Notes: generated by a model not told the origin, from the letters alone. A stretch of DNA of 43,463 nt from JANXQE01 sp035651635 (GCA_035651635.1 DASRFK010000209.1:1-43463); one strand, 5' to 3'; shown: positions 8,070 to 17,293, counted from the first letter of the stretch. Numbers and translations are program-made.

Positions 8070-10874
8070 ATGGAGCCGCGCGGACACCATTTCCGCCGAT
8101 TGCTTTTAACGGGCTACGTCGTCCTGACCGGCGCCACGGTTTGGAGCGCTAATAACACACAGCGCGAGCGAGAGGAATTCTTCGAAACGACAATCCGCCC
8201 CATCTTTGCCGAGCACTGCTACCAGTGTCACAGCGACAAAGCCGAAAAAATTAAGGGCGGACTGCGATTGGATAAACCGGATTTGCTTCTCAAAGGCGGC
8301 AAGTCGGGACCGGAAATCGTCGCCAGCGATCCAGATACCAGCCGGTTGATCAAGGCCGTGCGCTACACCGACCCGGACCTGCGAATGCCGCCCAAGGATA
8401 AACGTTTATCGCCGCACGAGGTCGCTGAGCTTGAGCTGTGGGTGAAGTCGGGGGCGTCGTTACCAACCGCGTCGGCCACAACGAGCGAAATGACCGGAAT
8501 TGCTCAAGCTCGAGCGAGTCATTGGGCCTTTCAACCCGTTCGCAAGCCGGCCTTGCCTGAGGTTCAGAACACCGGCTGGGCACGCACGCCGATGGATAAT
8601 TTCGTTCTTGCGCTCCTGGAAACAAACCATCTCAGACCGGCGCCGCCAGCCGATCGACGAACCTTGATTCGCCGCGTGTCTTATGATCTCACCGGCCTGC
8701 CGCCCACAGCCCAGGAAGTGGATGCCTTCGCCAAAGACGAGCACCCGGATGCGTACCAGCAAGTCGTCGAGCGCTTGTTGGCTTCACCACATTATGGTGA
8801 GCGCTGGGGCCGTTACTGGCTCGACGTAGCGCGCTATGCCGATACCAAAGGTTACCTCGCGGGTGGCGAAGAACGGCGGTATGCCTTCTCTTATACTTAC
8901 CGGGACTATGTTATCGCCGCGTTCAACGACGACAAGCCATACGACCGGTTCATCACTGAACAACTGGCCGCCGATCTACTGCCCCAGGGAAAGGACAAGA
9001 AACCCTTGGCGGCCCTGGGTTTCCTGACGCTGGGGCGCCGCTTTCTGAACAATCAAAATGACATTATCGACGATCGCATCGACGTCGTGACGCGCGGCAC
9101 AATGGCCCTGACGGTCGCGTGCGCGCGGTGTCACGATCACAAATTCGATCCCATCCCAACGCGGGATTACTACTCGTTGCATGGCATCTTTGCGAGCAGC
9201 CATGAGCCGGCGGAACTCCCCTTGCTGGAAGAGTTGCATGACTCCCCCAACTATCAGGACTATCTGCTCCAAAAAGCAAAGATTCAGCAAGAAATCGAGG
9301 ATTTCAAAAGCAAGCAGGTCAAAAAATTCCTCGACGAGCTGCGAAAACATATTGGGGATTACTTGCTCGGCGCACACGAATCCCAATCACTTAAGGATCG
9401 CTCGAAGCTGGATACCTTCGCCGGCGAGCATAAGCTCAACCCGATTATTTTGCGCCGGTGGCTGGATGCGGCTCAGCAGAACCAGCCACCAATAATTTTC
9501 AAACCGTGGTTCGAGTTGTGCAAAGCCGAGAATGTTGCCGGCGATGCACCGGCCCTGCTGGTGCAACTGGCTCAACAACCAGATTTGAATCCAGTAATCA
9601 CCAAAGCGCTGGCACAGAACGTCACCAATTCGCTTCGGCAGGCTGCGGACGTTTACAACAAAATCTTCACGGATATTGCCGCGGAATGGGAATCCTTCAA
9701 AGCCGACGCCATCAAACAAAACCTTCGCGAGCCAACACAACTGCCGGAAACCAATCATGAAGCCTTGCGCCAGGTGCTCTATGCCGAGAACGTGCCTTTC
9801 AATCCCCCGCGGTCCCAAATCGAGAGCATCGAAGCTCAGCCGATTAGTGATGGCACCGCCCCACTCTGCAATAAAATCGAAGCGTTGAATTGGACGCATC
9901 CCGGGGCGCCAGCCCGGGCCATGGCGTTGGTGGATCGCTCAAACCCAGGAAACTCCCACGTGCTTTTGCGTGGCAGTCCCGGCAATCCCGGCGAAGAAGT
10001 CCCGCGCCGTTTCCTGGAAGTGCTGAGCCCCGCTAACCGGCTCCCATTCACCAATGGCAGCGGTCGGCTGGAATTGGCCCGGGCCATTGCCAATCCCGAC
10101 AATCCCCTGACCGCACGCGTATATGTGAACCGGGTCTGGTTGCATCATTTTGGCGAAGGCCTGGTCAAAACGCCCGGAGATTTCGGCGTGCGCACCGAGG
10201 CGCCAGTGCACCGATTGCTATTGGATTACCTCGCCGCTACTTTCGTTGAGCATGGATGGAGCACCAAGGAACTGCATCGGCAGATCGTACTCTCGGCCAC
10301 ATACCAGCAGAGTTGTGAGCCCTCTAATAATGACATAAATGTTGATCCCGAGAACAATCTGCTCTCGCACGTGAACCGGCAGCGGCTGGATTTCGAAGCT
10401 ATGCGCGATACCCTCCTGGATTTGGCTGGCAAACTCGATCCGAACGTGGGCGGACTGCCGGTCGATCTCGAATCCGAACCATTTTCAACCAGGCGAACGG
10501 TCTATGGCTTAATTGACCGACAAAACCTGCCGGGCATGTTTCGCACCTTCGATTTTTCAAATCCGGATACGAGCAGCCAGCGCCGTTTCCAAACCACCGT
10601 TCCGCAGCAGGCTTTGTTCCTTCTGAACAGTCCCTTTGTCGTTCAACAGGCCCGTGAACTCGTGAAGCGGCCTGAAATCGCCGACGCCAAGAATGCCGCT
10701 GAACGAATCCAGGCACTCTACCGGGTCGTGCTGCAACGCTGCGCGGAGGAAAAGGAAGTCGTTTTAGGTGAAAAATTTCTCGCGCAACAACCCGCCCCAA
10801 ACGCCAAGCTATCGCCGCTAGAAAAATACGCCCAAGTACTGCTGCTTTCCAACGAACTGATGTTTGTGGACTGA
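8070..10874 (+). CDS. PSCyt1-DUF1549-DUF1553 (PSD1) haem-binding exported protein
   Basis: A 934-residue exported protein of the Planctomycete/Verrucomicrobia PSD1 family. An N-terminal hydrophobic segment (about 9-27) is followed by a cytochrome-like PSCyt1 domain with one c-type haem site, C50-Y-Q-C53-H54, in the context RPIFAEHCYQCHSDKAEK. DUF1549 follows (about 165-375; NFVLALLETNHL, RRVSYDLTGLPPT, YGERWGRYWLDVARYADTKGY, CARCHDHKFDPIPTRDYY). A Lys/Gln-rich helical linker (about 400-590) leads to DUF1553 (about 660-930; LARAIANPDNPLTARVYVNRVW, ATYQQSCE, RRFQTTVPQQALFLLNSPFV). A second CxxCH in the DUF1549 region (CARCH) may bind another haem. These proteins are thought to be redox partners in degradation of complex substrates, working with DUF1501 proteins; that role is inferred. 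The start directly abuts the upstream stop codon. Confidence 0.9.
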   Translation: MEPRGHHFRRLLLTGYVVLTGATVWSANNTQREREEFFETTIRPIFAEHCYQCHSDKAEKIKGGLRLDKPDLLLKGGKSGPEIVASDPDTSRLIKAVRYTDPDLRMPPKDKRLSPHEVAELELWVKSGASLPTASATTSEMTGIAQARASHWAFQPVRKPALPEVQNTGWARTPMDNFVLALLETNHLRPAPPADRRTLIRRVSYDLTGLPPTAQEVDAFAKDEHPDAYQQVVERLLASPHYGERWGRYWLDVARYADTKGYLAGGEERRYAFSYTYRDYVIAAFNDDKPYDRFITEQLAADLLPQGKDKKPLAALGFLTLGRRFLNNQNDIIDDRIDVVTRGTMALTVACARCHDHKFDPIPTRDYYSLHGIFASSHEPAELPLLEELHDSPNYQDYLLQKAKIQQEIEDFKSKQVKKFLDELRKHIGDYLLGAHESQSLKDRSKLDTFAGEHKLNPIILRRWLDAAQQNQPPIIFKPWFELCKAENVAGDAPALLVQLAQQPDLNPVITKALAQNVTNSLRQAADVYNKIFTDIAAEWESFKADAIKQNLREPTQLPETNHEALRQVLYAENVPFNPPRSQIESIEAQPISDGTAPLCNKIEALNWTHPGAPARAMALVDRSNPGNSHVLLRGSPGNPGEEVPRRFLEVLSPANRLPFTNGSGRLELARAIANPDNPLTARVYVNRVWLHHFGEGLVKTPGDFGVRTEAPVHRLLLDYLAATFVEHGWSTKELHRQIVLSATYQQSCEPSNNDINVDPENNLLSHVNRQRLDFEAMRDTLLDLAGKLDPNVGGLPVDLESEPFSTRRTVYGLIDRQNLPGMFRTFDFSNPDTSSQRRFQTTVPQQALFLLNSPFVVQQARELVKRPEIADAKNAAERIQALYRVVLQRCAEEKEVVLGEKFLAQQPAPNAKLSPLEKYAQVLLLSNELMFVD

Positions 10875-11018
10875 CACGCTGGGGCGGAGCGCCGAGTTGC
10901 ACTTGGCTTCAGGCACCGGCATTCCCACCGAGAGTTCAGTTCCTTGGGCTGTCTCGTGAATCCTAAGCCGACTGGACACGGCGCCCCGAAGGAATACCGT
11001 TTGCAACCGGCTTTTAGC

Positions 11019-11140
11019 TAAGAGCGTGTTTTGAATTCGGTTTGGAGTCCCGCCTTAGGTGGCCCGCCGCCAAACCGCTTGAAGGCGGGACTCCAAATCC
11101 AAGTGCCCACGCTCAAGCCGATGTTTTAAACACGCCCTAA
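11019..11140 (+). repeat. MITE-like element, copy 1
   Basis: A roughly 122-bp imperfect palindrome with ends AGAGCGTGTTT and AAACACGCCCT. The interior pairs GGTTTGGAGTCCCGCCTT with the later AAGGCGGGACTCC. Copy 2, in the opposite orientation, is at 40010-40132. Terminal inverted repeats, small size and two dispersed copies fit a MITE or REP-type element moved by a transposase not encoded here. Its right end supplies the stop codon of the neighbouring small gene. Confidence 0.75.
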
Positions 11141-11625
11141 GGCTGCTTTTCGACATTGACCGACATCAAGCGCAGCTGAGGCGGCTCGTGGTAATGCTCA
11201 TCAGGAAACGCGGACTGGCCGGGGCTCCATCCCACGATCGTGCTCCACGCCCGCGTGTTCACCGGGCCGGAGGCTGTCGAAACCGTCGGCGGCAGGTTTG
11301 GTTCCTGTGAGGAAAACGGATTGAACAGATTCAGCACCCGCTTTGAAAAGTCGCCCGCCGACTTGGCTTTGAGCGTGGTGGCCACCGGGCCACTAACATG
11401 CACCGTGGTTTTGGAAATTGTATAGTCGACTGAATTCGTGTCCTTGGGCTCCGTCAGGCGCCATCGAAGAGTGGCCGAACTAGGCAACGTCAGGTGAGAT
11501 GTATCGTGAACCGTCGCCGCATTTGTAAACGCCAGAGAATTGTTAGTCCCCGGGTTCATAGTCTGTGCTTTTCCTTGGCTCGCCACGAAAGCAACCGCAA
11601 AAACAACGAAGCATGCAGCCTTCAT
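11137..11625 (-). CDS. Small exported protein of unknown function
   Basis: A 162-residue protein with a good signal peptide (MKAACFVVFAVAFVASQGKAQ). The ATG at 11625 was chosen because a GGGAG sequence lies about 10 nt upstream and the signal peptide begins there. The mature part is rich in Ser, Thr, Pro and Asn, with alternating hydrophobic residues suggesting a beta-rich fold (LTLPSSATLRWRLTEP). It has no cysteine pairs and no motif I recognise. The stop codon TAG lies in the terminal repeat of the MITE-like element at 11019-11140, so the C-terminus may have been changed by its insertion. Not in an operon. Confidence 0.6.
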   Translation of the reverse strand: MKAACFVVFAVAFVASQGKAQTMNPGTNNSLAFTNAATVHDTSHLTLPSSATLRWRLTEPKDTNSVDYTISKTTVHVSGPVATTLKAKSAGDFSKRVLNLFNPFSSQEPNLPPTVSTASGPVNTRAWSTIVGWSPGQSAFPDEHYHEPPQLRLMSVNVEKQP

Positions 11626-11639
11626 GAAGTACAAGACTC

Positions 11640-11793
11640 CCGTTTGGGCCGTCTGTCAAGGCAGCCCGGCGCTCGGACTTCCCAGTCAGGCTTGCCGGTC
11701 CGCAGAGATCCCCAACCGAACCTGGCGAATCGGAAGGTTTGGCGTCAGCAGGTTTTAATTCGTTACTGCGTGCGGCATGCCCGCGCCCCGGCC
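11640..11793 (+). repeat. Degenerate single copy of the ~110-bp repeat
   Basis: This spacer ends with a 19-nt exact match (GGCATGCCCGCGCCCCGGC, 11774-11792) to the array at 29390-29895. Nearby GGACTTCCCAGT and CCGCAGAGAT recall that unit's AACTTCCAGTTCGCAGAGA. By-eye similarity elsewhere is patchy, with an apparent insertion. Confidence 0.4.
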
Positions 11794-12843
11794 TCAGCGC
11801 AGCCATTCGTGCCGGTGTTCTTCGACGAATGAATCGTCGTTCAGATGAGGGTAGTCGCGATACACACGCTCGATCTGCTCAAGTTGGCCTGGGCTCACCG
11901 TTTCGGCAGGGTCCAAACACCACGCACCTTCGAGCAAGCCCTGTCGGCAGAGGACCTGGTGCAAGCCCGGGATGCACCCCGCGTACCCATTTGCCGCATC
12001 GAACAAAGCAGCGTTGGAATCGGTCACTTCAGCCGCCAGGCGCAAGAGATTCTGCGGAATGGGTGCACCGGAACACACCAATTTGCGGCATTCGGCATGC
12101 AATTCTACCGCATTGCTGGTCCAAACGGACCAGTGCCCCAACAAACCACCGACAATGCGCCGCTCGACCGGCCTGCCGGCCACTTGGAACCGGAAGAGCG
12201 TCAGCAAATCGAGCACGATATTGTCGTCGTTGCCGGTATAAAGAGAAATATCGTCGCGCCCTGACTCCGCCACTGCGCGAATCACCTCGAGGGTTTGATA
12301 CCGGTTGAAGGGAGCAATCTTGATGGCAACAACGGAGGGGATCTCCGCAAAGCGCCGCCAGAAGTCAAATGGGAGCACGCGCCCGCCAGCGAGCGGTTGG
12401 AGGTAAAAACCAAAAATCGGAATGATCTCGGCCACGGCCTTGCAATGCTCGACCAACGCATCTTCGTGGGCGCTCTTCAGCGCAGCCATGCTGATCAGAC
12501 CCGCGTCAAAACCCAGTCGCCGCGCCAGGGCCGCCTCCCGGAGAGCTTGTCGGAGCCCGCCACAAATTCCGGCAATCCGAACGCTACCCGGTGTGAAGGG
12601 GTGCCATTCCTCTGCCGCCAACGCTAAGACAGGCTCCAGCAACCCGACCTTCGGATCGTGAATGGCGAATTGCGTCGTGTGAACACCGACGGCGATGCCC
12701 CCTGCTCCAGCGGCGCGATAGTAGCGAAACAGCGCGCGTTGCCGGCGTTCATCGAGTTTACGCCTCGCGTCGAGAGCCAGCGGACAGGCCGGGATGACCA
12801 GGCCTTTGGCTAAGGCTTGCCGTGTCGTTTCAATATCGCCCAT
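11794..12843 (-). CDS. Dihydrodipicolinate synthase (DapA)-family aldolase/lyase
   Basis: A 349-residue class I aldolase-fold protein of the DapA/NAL family. The Schiff-base lysine is K175 in VVAIKIAPFNRYQ, and the partner tyrosine is Y147 in FGFYLQP. The pyruvate-binding region is GIAVGVHTTQFA (50-61), where canonical members have a GTTGE-type motif. At 349 residues it is longer than typical DapA (about 290), and the motif differs, so it is more likely a sugar-acid or hydroxy-oxo-acid aldolase/dehydratase than the lysine-pathway enzyme. Its start overlaps the end of the upstream SDR-like gene by 14 bp, implying translational coupling and a shared pathway. It is the last gene of a five-gene minus-strand cluster. 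Confidence 0.85.
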   Translation of the reverse strand: MGDIETTRQALAKGLVIPACPLALDARRKLDERRQRALFRYYRAAGAGGIAVGVHTTQFAIHDPKVGLLEPVLALAAEEWHPFTPGSVRIAGICGGLRQALREAALARRLGFDAGLISMAALKSAHEDALVEHCKAVAEIIPIFGFYLQPLAGGRVLPFDFWRRFAEIPSVVAIKIAPFNRYQTLEVIRAVAESGRDDISLYTGNDDNIVLDLLTLFRFQVAGRPVERRIVGGLLGHWSVWTSNAVELHAECRKLVCSGAPIPQNLLRLAAEVTDSNAALFDAANGYAGCIPGLHQVLCRQGLLEGAWCLDPAETVSPGQLEQIERVYRDYPHLNDDSFVEEHRHEWLR

Positions 12844-13879
12844 CGCGCGCCTCGAAATGAGTCGGTTTGCCCAGGTCGCGCCCGCCGCGTTTCACCCAGT
12901 GGGAGATCCAGCGCAACATCTTCTCGAGAGAAACCGAAGGCGTTCCCAATCGAGCGCACAACGGATTTGAATTCCCCAGCAGCGCCGTTCTGCTTTCCTG
13001 ATCCCTGAAGGCCGGAGTCCGGCCGAGGAATTCTCCGAACGCATTGGCTGCCTGGCGTACTGAAAAAATCTCAGGACGGCACAAGTTCCAAGCCGAAGGC
13101 GGAGCGGTCGCCAGCGAAAGGGCGCGAATGACCATTTCATTGGCGTCGCCTTGCCAAATACAGTTGAAGTATCCATTGCCAAGGTCAATTGCTTCGCCTG
13201 AGTGGACTTTTCGCGCGATATCGACCAGTACGCCGTAGCGCAGTTCCACGGCATAAAACAATCGGAGCAGAGCGATCGGAATCTGTTGCGCCCGCGAGTG
13301 AAACTCGAACACGCGCTCGCGCGCCACCGCGGCATTGGCGTATTCGCCCACTGGTGTCAGGGGATCGGTTTCCACGGCACCTCCGTTATTAGGGTCGCTC
13401 AGAGGGTAGACGTTGCCTGTGGAAAGCGCCACGATCCGCGAATTGGAGAAACGTTCCGCAACCCGTGTAGGTACGATGGTATTCACCGCCCAGGTGGCGG
13501 AGGGATTCTCTGTCGTGCCAAACTTGAGCCCCACGAGGTAAAGGATGTTCGGCGCCACAGGAAGACTTTCTATTCCTCCCCGCTCGAGCAAATCGCAGCG
13601 GCGCGTCTCAATCCCGTGCCGGTTGAGCCGGGCTGGAAGTTGCTCGTCGGAGAAACGACTGGCCGCAATGATTTTAAGAGGATGGCCCGCCGCTTCGGCG
13701 GCGTTCCTGGCCAGCAACGCTAAGATTGGGCCCATTTTTCCGCCCGCGCCCAAAATAAGCAGCGGGCTTTCGAGGGTTTTGATAAACTCCACCAAGGCAC
13801 GGCTGGGCCGGCTCAGCAACAGTTCGAGTTCATTCTCGGTTTCAATGCGCTCCGGCAGGTTGTCGTCGATCACAGCCAT
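12830..13879 (-). CDS. NAD-dependent epimerase/dehydratase-like (extended SDR) protein, atypical active site
   Basis: With the ATG at 13879 this is a 349-residue Rossmann-fold protein. The frame stays open upstream to 14137, but that extension looks unlike an SDR and was not used. The nucleotide-binding loop is GAGGKMG (44-50). STGNVY (153-158) corresponds to the strand carrying the catalytic Ser/Thr, and Y180 stands where the YxxxK tyrosine is expected. The lysine position is A184 (YANAA), so ordinary SDR chemistry is doubtful. The C-terminal half (FNCIWQGDANEMVIRAL, WNLCRPEIFSVRQAA) is typical of NAD-epimerase proteins. It overlaps the DapA-family gene by 14 bp and follows malic enzyme after a 160-bp gap, so it may belong to the same transcript. 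Confidence 0.8.
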   Translation of the reverse strand: MAVIDDNLPERIETENELELLLSRPSRALVEFIKTLESPLLILGAGGKMGPILALLARNAAEAAGHPLKIIAASRFSDEQLPARLNRHGIETRRCDLLERGGIESLPVAPNILYLVGLKFGTTENPSATWAVNTIVPTRVAERFSNSRIVALSTGNVYPLSDPNNGGAVETDPLTPVGEYANAAVARERVFEFHSRAQQIPIALLRLFYAVELRYGVLVDIARKVHSGEAIDLGNGYFNCIWQGDANEMVIRALSLATAPPSAWNLCRPEIFSVRQAANAFGEFLGRTPAFRDQESRTALLGNSNPLCARLGTPSVSLEKMLRWISHWVKRGGRDLGKPTHFEARDGRY

Positions 13880-14039
13880 GGTCGAGGTTGGTACGCCGGT
13901 TATGCCCCACTGCAGCTCAAAAAGCAACGACGCGCAGTCACATTGTTGTAGCAGCGTCTCGACAGAACGGCGTACTGCTATCTTAAGCGCGGAATTATGG
14001 CGGCGCTCTACCGAGACGCCGCTGCGGGCGAGGTGAGGC

Positions 14040-15461
14040 TCAGCCTCGTTTGCGGGCAACGCCGCTTTTAAGAGCGGCGCGCCGCACAGCGTCGGCCACG
14101 CGCTGCACCACCTCGCGATTGAATACGCTTGGAACAATGTACTCCCGGCTCAACTCGCCGGGGGCGATGCAAGCGGCAATGGCGCGCGCGGCGGCCTGTT
14201 TCATGCCCTCGGTAATTTGGCGCGCGCGCACATCCAGGGCGCCGCGAAAAATACCGGGAAAAGCGAGGACGTTGTTGATCTGGTTCGGATAATCACTCCG
14301 GCCCGTGGCCATGATAAAGGCAATCCGCGCCGCATCCTCGGGCATGATTTCCGGTGTCGGATTCGCCAAGGCAAAGATGATCGGCCTGGGCGCCATGTGT
14401 TTCAAGTGGCGCGCCTCCACGGTTCCCGGGCCGGAGACGCCAATAAATACATTAGCTCCCCGCAAGGCGTGCTGGCAGCGGCCGGAAAGCTTGCGCGGGT
14501 TGGTATGCTGCACCAGCCAGGCCTTGCTTTCGTTGAGCTGTGGCAATCGGCCCTCGTGCAGAATCCCTTCGCGATCGCAAACGACGATGTCGCGCGCGCC
14601 GCCGCGCAACAGTATGCGGGTCACGGCCATGCCTGCGGCACCGGCGCCGGAGACAACAATACGCGCCTGTTCGAGGGTGCGCTGCGAGAGTTTGAGCGCA
14701 TTGAACAAAGCCGCCAGCACGACTACGGCTGTCCCGTGTTGGTCATCGTGGAAAACCGGGATATCCAGTTCTTCCTGCAGCCGGCGCTCAACCTCGAAAC
14801 AGCGTGGCGCGGAAATATCCTCCAGATTGATGCCGCCAAATCCGACAGACAGATTTTTGACGGTCGCGACAATCTCGTCGGGATCCTTCGTCCGTAGGCA
14901 AATCGGGTAGGCATCGATGCCGCCAAATTCCTTGAACAACATCGCTTTGCCCTCCATGACGGGCAGGGCGGCTTCCGGGCCAATGTCGCCCAACCCGAGC
15001 ACAGCGGTGCCGTCGCTGACCACGGCGACGGAGTTGCCTTTGATCGTCAACTGCCAGACTTTACGATGATCGGCAGCAATGGCTTCACAGACACGAGCGA
15101 CGCCCGGGGTGTAGGCCATCGAGAGAGTGTCGCGCGTCGTGACGGGAACCTTATTGCGAATGCCCAGTTTGCCCCCGAGGTGCAGCAGAAACACCCGGTC
15201 GGAGACGTTGATGACCTTGACCTTGGGCAAGCTCCGAACCGAGGCGACGAGTTCTTCCTGGTGCGCGGCATCGCGCGCCCGCACCGTTATGTCGCGGGTC
15301 ATGAGTTTTGAATCCGGCGTGACGATGTCGACGGCGCCCAAGTCGCCTCCGTGTTTGCCAATCGTGCTGACGACCCGGGCGAACATCCCGACCCGGTTGG
15401 GGTAAGCCACTCGGATGGTGAAGCTGTGGCTGACGGAAGGAGTGAGCGCTTGATGTTTCAA
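14040..15461 (-). CDS. Malic enzyme with N-terminal ACT domain
   Basis: This enzyme oxidatively decarboxylates malate to pyruvate and CO2 with NAD(P). The 473-residue protein starts with an ACT-like regulatory domain (about 13-88; FTIRVAYPNRVGMFARVVSTI). The catalytic core follows: Y117 in AYTPGVARVC, K172 in MEGKAMLFK, metal ligands E214-D215 in NLEDISAPR and D239-D240 in HDDQHGTAVV, and a Rossmann loop VSGAGAAGMAV. The start is a TTG whose TTGA overlaps the stop codon of the upstream SulP gene, suggesting translational coupling. The ACT domain suggests allosteric control by a small molecule, possibly an amino acid. NAD or NADP use cannot be decided by eye. Confidence 0.93.
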   Translation of the reverse strand: MKHQALTPSVSHSFTIRVAYPNRVGMFARVVSTIGKHGGDLGAVDIVTPDSKLMTRDITVRARDAAHQEELVASVRSLPKVKVINVSDRVFLLHLGGKLGIRNKVPVTTRDTLSMAYTPGVARVCEAIAADHRKVWQLTIKGNSVAVVSDGTAVLGLGDIGPEAALPVMEGKAMLFKEFGGIDAYPICLRTKDPDEIVATVKNLSVGFGGINLEDISAPRCFEVERRLQEELDIPVFHDDQHGTAVVVLAALFNALKLSQRTLEQARIVVSGAGAAGMAVTRILLRGGARDIVVCDREGILHEGRLPQLNESKAWLVQHTNPRKLSGRCQHALRGANVFIGVSGPGTVEARHLKHMAPRPIIFALANPTPEIMPEDAARIAFIMATGRSDYPNQINNVLAFPGIFRGALDVRARQITEGMKQAAARAIAACIAPGELSREYIVPSVFNREVVQRVADAVRRAALKSGVARKRG

Positions 15462-17293
15462 TTCAGTTGGGCGGGGACTTTTTCGATCTTGCCATTGAGC
15501 GCGCCGTGCTGACCGTTACGCTCGGGAGATTTGAGCACGTCATTGACCCGGTCGAGCGCATTGCTCAGTTCAAGCCGCACGGCTTCGAGCTTTTTCTTCT
15601 CTTCGAAATTAGGATCGACAGGTCTTGCCGCTGGAAGCCCGAGAATCTCCCGGGCACGATCCAGAGCCGCATCGATGTGCGGGCACACATTTTCGCGGCC
15701 GAGCCGATCGATGAAACCCGCCCTTTCCATGACCATGAGCGGATTGGTATGTGGCGCGCTCAGAACGAGGTGCTTGCCGCGTTTGCGCAATTTCTCGTAA
15801 AGGTCCTCAAGTGCATTGAGCCCGGTAGCATCCATCGCCACCACCTTGCGCATGCGCAGAATCAAGACTTCGGGTTCCTGGCTTACTCGTTTGAGCACGC
15901 TTTCGAGCTTATCGACTGCGCCGAAGAAGAACGCGCCCATCATGCGATAGACCATCACTCCCTTCGGGACTTCTTTGCCAACCAACGAATGGTGCGAACC
16001 CTCCGTTTCAGTGCTTTCGTCCACGGCCATAATTTGTGTGGTTTCGGACGAGCGTTTGATGAAGAGCACGGCGGCCAGCACCATTCCAATTTCCACCGCC
16101 ACGGTCAGATCGACGACCACGGTCAAAGCGAAGGCGGAGAGAAACACGGCACTGTCGCAGATCGGCCATTTGCGCAGGCGGCTGAAGTTGTGCCACTCGC
16201 CCATATGGAAGGCGACATTGACGAGCACGGCGCTGAGAGTGGCCAGCGGCACAAACTTCGCCAGCGGCGCGGCCACGAGAATGATGACCAGCAAGGTCAG
16301 GGCGTGGATCATTCCCGCGACGGGTGTGCGGGCACCGCTCTTGACGTTGGTCGCCGTGCGCGCAATGGCGCCGGTGGCGGCGATGCCGCCGAACAACGGG
16401 CTCACGATATTGGCGATGCCCTGGGCGATGAGTTCCTGATTTGCATCGTGCCGGTCATCGACCATGCCATCGGCCACCACGGCGCAGAGCAAGGATTCAA
16501 TCGCAGCGAGCAAGGCAATGGTCATGGCTGGGTGGAACAAATGCTGGATATTGTCCCAAGAAAGCTGGGGAAAATGGGGTTTAGGCAAGCCTTGCGGGAT
16601 GCCGCCAAAGCGGCTGCCAATGGTCTCGACGGGCAGGTTTAACAGACCGACAGCTACCGTGCCCAGAACCAGCGCGGCAATTGAACCCGGCACACGCCGC
16701 TGCCATTTTTTAGGCCAGAAGAGAATAATCGCCAATGAGGCGCTAGCGAGGCAAAGGGTCGGCCACTGTAAGGTGCCCAGGTGTTCACCGAGGACCTTCA
16801 TCTTCTCTGCGAAGTCGGAAGGTACTTTGTCCACACGCAGTCCGAAAAAATCTTTGATTTGCGTGCTGAAAATCAGCACGGCGATGCCGCTGGTGAAGCC
16901 CATCGTCACCGGGTAAGGAATGTACTTAATCATCGTGCCCATGCGCGCCACGCCCAAAGTCACCAGGAGCCCACCGGCCAGAATCGTGCAGATGATCAGA
17001 TTATCGAACCCGTACTTGGCGCCGATTCCGAACAGAATCACGATGAAGGCGCCCGTCGGCCCGCCAATCGATACCTTGGTGCCACCGAGGCCCGAAATGA
17101 TGAACCCGGCAATCACCGCGGTAAAGATACCGGCTTCGGGCTTGACGCCCGACGCAATGGCAAACGCCATCGCCAGCGGCAGCGCGACAATACCGACGGT
17201 GATCCCGGCGATCAGGTCAGGAACAAAGTCTTTGCGCTGATACCCTTTGAGGGTCTCGAATAAGCGGGGACGAAACGGAACGTTAAAGGTCAT
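15458..17293 (-). CDS. SulP-family anion transporter with STAS domain
   Basis: A 611-residue inner-membrane transporter. The N-terminal 430 residues hold the multi-helix SulP core, with the family signature region around LIAGITVGIVALPLAMAFAIASGV (about 27-50) and GGTKVSIGGPTGAFIV. A cytoplasmic STAS domain spans about 440-555 (VMVYRMMGAFFFGAVDKLE, VVAMDATGLNALEDL). A charged tail follows. SulP proteins carry sulfate, bicarbonate or dicarboxylates; BicA-type members import bicarbonate with sodium. The substrate is not readable here, but coupling to malic enzyme makes bicarbonate or a dicarboxylate plausible. The ATG overlaps the upstream EIIA stop (ATGA), and the gene runs into malic enzyme (TTGA). 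Confidence 0.93.
   Translation of the reverse strand: MTFNVPFRPRLFETLKGYQRKDFVPDLIAGITVGIVALPLAMAFAIASGVKPEAGIFTAVIAGFIISGLGGTKVSIGGPTGAFIVILFGIGAKYGFDNLIICTILAGGLLVTLGVARMGTMIKYIPYPVTMGFTSGIAVLIFSTQIKDFFGLRVDKVPSDFAEKMKVLGEHLGTLQWPTLCLASASLAIILFWPKKWQRRVPGSIAALVLGTVAVGLLNLPVETIGSRFGGIPQGLPKPHFPQLSWDNIQHLFHPAMTIALLAAIESLLCAVVADGMVDDRHDANQELIAQGIANIVSPLFGGIAATGAIARTATNVKSGARTPVAGMIHALTLLVIILVAAPLAKFVPLATLSAVLVNVAFHMGEWHNFSRLRKWPICDSAVFLSAFALTVVVDLTVAVEIGMVLAAVLFIKRSSETTQIMAVDESTETEGSHHSLVGKEVPKGVMVYRMMGAFFFGAVDKLESVLKRVSQEPEVLILRMRKVVAMDATGLNALEDLYEKLRKRGKHLVLSAPHTNPLMVMERAGFIDRLGRENVCPHIDAALDRAREILGLPAARPVDPNFEEKKKLEAVRLELSNALDRVNDVLKSPERNGQHGALNGKIEKVPAQLN

Noticed and set aside
11794..12843. 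Naming the aldolase-family gene dapA
   Set aside because: It is about 60 residues too long, has an altered substrate motif, and no lysine-pathway gene is nearby.
13880..14137. N-terminal extension of the SDR-like protein to an upstream in-frame start
   Set aside because: It has no SDR-type sequence and would reach back into the malic enzyme coding region; the ATG at 13879 gives a normal-length protein.
15467..16642. 391-codon plus-strand frame over the SulP gene
   Set aside because: Rich in His, Asp and Gln as expected for antisense of a membrane protein; the minus-strand SulP reading is unambiguous.
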